8,161 bases of DNA from an uncultured Collinsella sp. (GTDB lineage: Bacteria > Actinomycetota > Coriobacteriia > Coriobacteriales > Coriobacteriaceae). How positions within the stretch are numbered: position 1 is the first letter of the stretch; the number at the start of each line of letters is the position of its first letter. The stretch spans positions 1-8,161 of the forward strand of contig URWC01000080.1 of the NCBI GenBank assembly GCA_900551555.1. The letters are read 5' to 3'. Below, one piece after another: positions 5,401 through 8,161 of the stretch. The position numbers and the translations under genes are program-made. The notes beneath the pieces are model-generated. The model searched no databases and was not told the DNA's origin. It was given only the letters and a program-made list of their open reading frames with translations.

Positions 5401-5409
5401 TGTGGATAA
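5401..5409 (-). promoter_or_regulatory. consensus DnaA box in the pyrG leader
   Basis: TGTGGATAA on the + strand is TTATCCACA on the other strand, a perfect match to the DnaA box consensus. It lies about 10 bases past the predicted pyrG transcription start. Only one box is present, so it is not an origin. DnaA binding here is a possibility, not a demonstrated site. Confidence 0.45.
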
Positions 5410-5441
5410 ACAACTTCTACGGGAAGCGCAGGTAACTCAAT

Positions 5442-7103
5442 ATGACCAAGCATGTGTTCGTAACCGGTGGCGTGGTTTCGTCTCTGGGCAAGGGTATCAC
5501 CGCGGCCTCGCTGGGCCGTCTGCTCAAGTCGCGTGGCTACAAAGTAACGATGCAGAAGGCCGATCCGTATCTGAACGTCGACCCCGGTACCATGAGCCCC
5601 TTCCAGCATGGTGAGGTCTTCGTTACCGAGGATGGTTACGAGTCCGACCTGGACCTGGGTCATTACGAGCGCTTTATTGATGAGAACCTGACCCGCGATT
5701 CCAACTTTACGACCGGTGCCATCTACAAAAGCCTAATCGCCCGCGAGCGTCGCGGCGACTTTTTGGGCGGTACCGTGCAGGTGATTCCCCACGTCACCAA
5801 TGCCATTAAGGACAAGTTCCGCCGCATCGAGGAGCAGACCGGCTCCGATGTAGTCATCACCGAGCTGGGCGGCACGATTGGCGACATCGAGTCCCAGCCG
5901 TTTGTCGAGGCCATCCGTCAGTACCGCAAGGAGGCTGGCCCCGAGAACGTCTGCTACATCCACGTGTCGCTCGTTCCCTATATCGCCGCCGCCCACGAGG
6001 TCAAGACCAAGCCCACACAGCATTCCGTCAAGGAGCTCCGCAGCTTTGGCATCCAGCCCGATATTATCGTGCTGCGCTCCGACCACCATATCGATGACGC
6101 TATCCGCGGAAAGATCGCAAGCTTCTGCGACGTCGACACCGATTGCGTCTTTACCAACGAGGACTGCGCGAGCATTTACGATGTTCCGCAGCTGCTTGCC
6201 GAGCAGGACTTTGACCTGCGCATTTGCGAGCGCCTGGGTCTGGACCCGCGTGAGCGCGACATGAGCGAGTGGAACGAGTTCCTGCGCAAACAGAATCACG
6301 CCAACCATCACGCCGACAAGGTGAAGATCGCCGTCGTGGGCAAGTACACGCAGCTGCCCGATGCGTACCTGTCGGTTATCGAGGCCCTGCACCATGCGGG
6401 CGTCTTCTACGATCGCCATGTGGACGTCCAGCTGGTCGACGGCGAGAGCCTCGACGAGCAGAATGTCTCCGAGGTTCTGGGCGACGCCTCGGGCATCCTG
6501 GTCCCCGGCGGCTTTGGCAAGCGCGCCCTGGAGGGCAAGATCCTCGCGGCCGAGTTTGCCCGTGAGCACAAGATCCCGTATCTGGGCATTTGCCTGGGTA
6601 TGCAGGTGGCCGTGTGCGAATTTGCGCGCAATGTCGTCGGCCTTGCCGGCGCCAGCTCCTCTGAGTTCGATCCGGATGGCCCGTATAGTGTCATCGATCT
6701 GATGAGCTCGCAGGAGGACGTGACCGAGAAGGGCGGCACCATGCGCCTGGGCGCCTATCCGTGCAAGCTCGCCGCCGATACCCTTGCTCGCGAGGCATAT
6801 GGCGAGGAACTCGTCTACGAGCGTCACCGTCACCGCTTTGAGTTCAACAACGCCTTCCGCGACCAGCTCGAGGACGCCGGTTTGGTTATCTCGGGTCTGT
6901 CGCCTGACGAGCGCCTGGTCGAGATGGTCGAGCTGCCGCGCGACGTGCATCCGTGGTATGTGGCAACCCAGGCTCATCCCGAGTTCAAGAGCCGCCCGAC
7001 CAACCCGCAGCCGCTGTTCCGCGAGTTCGTACGCGCTTCGATCGGCCAGCACGAGGGTGTCGACCGTCTGCAGGTGACGCCCATGAACCTCGCTACGGAC
7101 TAA
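5442..7103 (+). CDS. pyrG: CTP synthase (glutamine-hydrolysing)
   Basis: Makes CTP from UTP, ATP and glutamine, the last step of de novo pyrimidine nucleotide synthesis, in the cytosol. The 553 residues match the usual family length and carry both domains. The N-terminal amidoligase domain (about 1-270) shows GGVVSSLGKG at 9-18, DPYLNVDPGTM at 41-51, SDLDLGHYERF at 68-78 and GGTIGDIES at 143-151. The C-terminal class I glutamine amidotransferase domain (about 295-540) shows the oxyanion loop PGGFGKR at 355-361, the nucleophile Cys384 in GICLGMQ, RHRHRFEFN at 461-469, and the His512/Glu514 pair in HPEFKSRP. The start at ATG 5442 gives the conserved N-terminus MTKHVFVTGG. The ribosome binding site is modest (AGG at 5430-5432, with GGGAAG further up). 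xerD begins two bases after the stop, so the two are probably co-transcribed. Confidence 0.98.
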   Translation: MTKHVFVTGGVVSSLGKGITAASLGRLLKSRGYKVTMQKADPYLNVDPGTMSPFQHGEVFVTEDGYESDLDLGHYERFIDENLTRDSNFTTGAIYKSLIARERRGDFLGGTVQVIPHVTNAIKDKFRRIEEQTGSDVVITELGGTIGDIESQPFVEAIRQYRKEAGPENVCYIHVSLVPYIAAAHEVKTKPTQHSVKELRSFGIQPDIIVLRSDHHIDDAIRGKIASFCDVDTDCVFTNEDCASIYDVPQLLAEQDFDLRICERLGLDPRERDMSEWNEFLRKQNHANHHADKVKIAVVGKYTQLPDAYLSVIEALHHAGVFYDRHVDVQLVDGESLDEQNVSEVLGDASGILVPGGFGKRALEGKILAAEFAREHKIPYLGICLGMQVAVCEFARNVVGLAGASSSEFDPDGPYSVIDLMSSQEDVTEKGGTMRLGAYPCKLAADTLAREAYGEELVYERHRHRFEFNNAFRDQLEDAGLVISGLSPDERLVEMVELPRDVHPWYVATQAHPEFKSRPTNPQPLFREFVRASIGQHEGVDRLQVTPMNLATD

Positions 7104-7105
7104 GG

Positions 7106-8047
7106 GTGCCGGCGAATAAGGAACATACCGAAGCTACTCCCTCGTCGCTCGCCGTGGCGGCGGGGGAGTATCTCGATTACCTCGCGGTCGAGCGGGGTTT
7201 GGCGCGCAACACGATTGCGGCCTATCGTCGTGACCTGACGACGTACTGCGCCTATCTGGAGCGGGCGGGTATTGTGTCTTTTGAAGAGGTGACTCGTCAG
7301 GTCGTGGAGGGCTTTGTCGCCGACCGTTGCGATGGGGGCTATTCCGATGCCTCGGTGGAGCGTGCGCTTGCAGCCGTGAAGGGCCTGCATGCCTTTTTGG
7401 TGCGCGATGGGGCTGTAGCCCAAAATCCAACGGCGGCGTTGCGCCTGCCTAAAAAGGCTGAGCGTTTGCCGGAGTATCTATCGGTGGAGGATGTCTCGGC
7501 TCTGCTCGATCAAGACTTCCCCGAGGGCGAGATGGGCTTGCGCGACCATGCCATCTTGGAAGTGCTCTACGGATGCGGTTTGCGTGTGAGCGAGTTGGTG
7601 GGGCTCGATGTGGGCGATATCCATATTGACGATGGCTTTGTACTCGTTCGCGGTAAGGGCTCAAAGGAACGCCTGTCCCCGCTGGTGGGAAGCGCGGCGC
7701 GAGCTCTGATGCTCTATGTAACTGAGGGACGTTCTCGCTTGGCGGCCCATGCCCGCGGAACCGAGACCTCGGCGGTCTTTTTAAATAAGAACGGACGTCG
7801 CCTGTCGCGCCAGGCCGTGCATGCGATATGCGAGCGGTATGGGCGTCAGGTGGGGCTGGTGGGGCTCCATCCCCATACCTTGCGCCACTCCTTTGCCACC
7901 CACATGCTCGCGGGCGGTGCCGACCTGCGTGTGCTGCAGGAGATTTTGGGCCATGCCGATATTTCGACCACGCAGGTCTACACGCATGTCGACCGCACGC
8001 AACTGACCGAGGTCTATCTGGCGGCGCATCCGCTGGCGCATCGTTAA
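7106..8047 (+). CDS. xerD: site-specific tyrosine recombinase XerD
   Basis: Tyrosine recombinase that, in its family, acts with XerC at dif to resolve chromosome dimers near the division septum. From GTG 7106 it has 313 residues. The N-terminal SAM-like core-binding domain (about 15-105) includes YLAVERGLARNTIAAYRRDL at 25-44. The catalytic domain (about 120-310) keeps all active-site residues: Arg160 in GCGLRVSELVGL, Lys184 in RGKGSKERL, His257 and Arg260 in HPHTLRHSFATH, His283 in LGHADISTTQ, and the nucleophile Tyr292 in VYTHV. The reading frame is open upstream into pyrG, but nothing there resembles XerD. The GTG two bases after the pyrG stop suggests translational coupling, with only a cramped AAGG next to it; GTG 7154 is an alternative. 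Placement near pyrG, as in mycobacteria, favours XerD over XerC or a phage integrase. Confidence 0.93.
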   Translation: MPANKEHTEATPSSLAVAAGEYLDYLAVERGLARNTIAAYRRDLTTYCAYLERAGIVSFEEVTRQVVEGFVADRCDGGYSDASVERALAAVKGLHAFLVRDGAVAQNPTAALRLPKKAERLPEYLSVEDVSALLDQDFPEGEMGLRDHAILEVLYGCGLRVSELVGLDVGDIHIDDGFVLVRGKGSKERLSPLVGSAARALMLYVTEGRSRLAAHARGTETSAVFLNKNGRRLSRQAVHAICERYGRQVGLVGLHPHTLRHSFATHMLAGGADLRVLQEILGHADISTTQVYTHVDRTQLTEVYLAAHPLAHR

Positions 8048-8080
8048 CACATCGCTGGCCTGCATATTTATAGGTATTTG

Positions 8081-8150
8081 GGGACGGGCCCCAGATTGCT
8101 GCGGCGTGCTTTTGCGCGCGCATGGGCAATCTGGGGCCCGTCCCATTTTT
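8081..8150 (+). terminator. very long palindromic terminator after xerD
   Basis: GGGACGGGCCCCAGATTGC at 8081-8099 and its exact reverse complement at 8126-8144 form a 19-bp perfect stem. Inside, TGC/GCA and GCGTGC/GCGCGC (one T-G pair) close a TTTT loop. ATTTTT follows at 8145-8150. It therefore has the form of a rho-independent terminator for pyrG-xerD, but the stem is much longer than needed. That suggests a dispersed palindromic repeat recruited as a terminator. Confidence 0.88.
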
Positions 8151-8161
8151 CGTGCAACTGT

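Noticed and set aside
5321..5441. CTP-sensing attenuator in the pyrG leader as in Firmicutes
   Set aside because: The only terminator hairpin (5288-5320) lies upstream of the predicted promoter, and the expected initial G-run and leader terminator are absent.
5733..7052. 439-codon open frame on the minus strand, antisense to pyrG
   Set aside because: It is an exact shadow of pyrG caused by third-position GC bias. Its product is low-complexity with no recognisable domain, while the + strand carries an unmistakable CTP synthase.
7106..8047. Reading the tyrosine recombinase as a phage or integron integrase marking a mobile element
   Set aside because: The sequence is a housekeeping Xer type throughout, sits in an operon with pyrG, and no att sites, tRNA gene or cargo genes are present.

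Overview
The window is GC-rich chromosomal DNA. Its protein sequences and gene set look like a gut actinobacterium of class Coriobacteriia, most likely Collinsella or a close relative. This is judged from remembered protein similarity and the Actinobacteria-style pyrG-xerD adjacency, not from a search. Every confident gene lies on the + strand. Long minus-strand reading frames are shadows of the GC-biased codons.

Layout: (1) Positions 1-32 may hold the last codons of an upstream gene. (2) 84-2705 carries ornithine carbamoyltransferase, a strong intrinsic terminator, and a YfcC/DcuC-superfamily membrane transporter with its own strong ribosome binding site. Together they suggest an arginine/ornithine fermentation module whose arginine deiminase and carbamate kinase would lie outside the window. 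(3) 2706-3186 is a 481-base spacer with no convincing gene. It is full of very strong inverted repeats, including a 98-base long hairpin flanked by a 5-base direct repeat, and ends in a TATAAT promoter element. (4) 3187-4668 is a full-length DUF1846 protein of unknown function, closed by a textbook terminator. (5) 4925-5263 is a small winged-helix protein, with a structured leader and its own terminator. (6) 5442-8047 is pyrG (CTP synthase) followed two bases later by xerD (chromosome-dimer recombinase), read as one operon and closed by a very long palindromic terminator.

How the genes fit together: the first two genes plausibly act in one catabolic pathway (citrulline to ornithine plus carbamoyl phosphate, with substrate/product exchange across the membrane). 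The pyrG-xerD pair joins nucleotide supply with chromosome segregation. A perfect consensus DnaA-box 9-mer lies just downstream of the predicted pyrG promoter, which would fit replication-linked control but is unproven. I did not find a defence system, CRISPR array, tRNA or rRNA, or a complete insertion sequence. The least explained part is the hairpin-rich spacer at 2706-2991.
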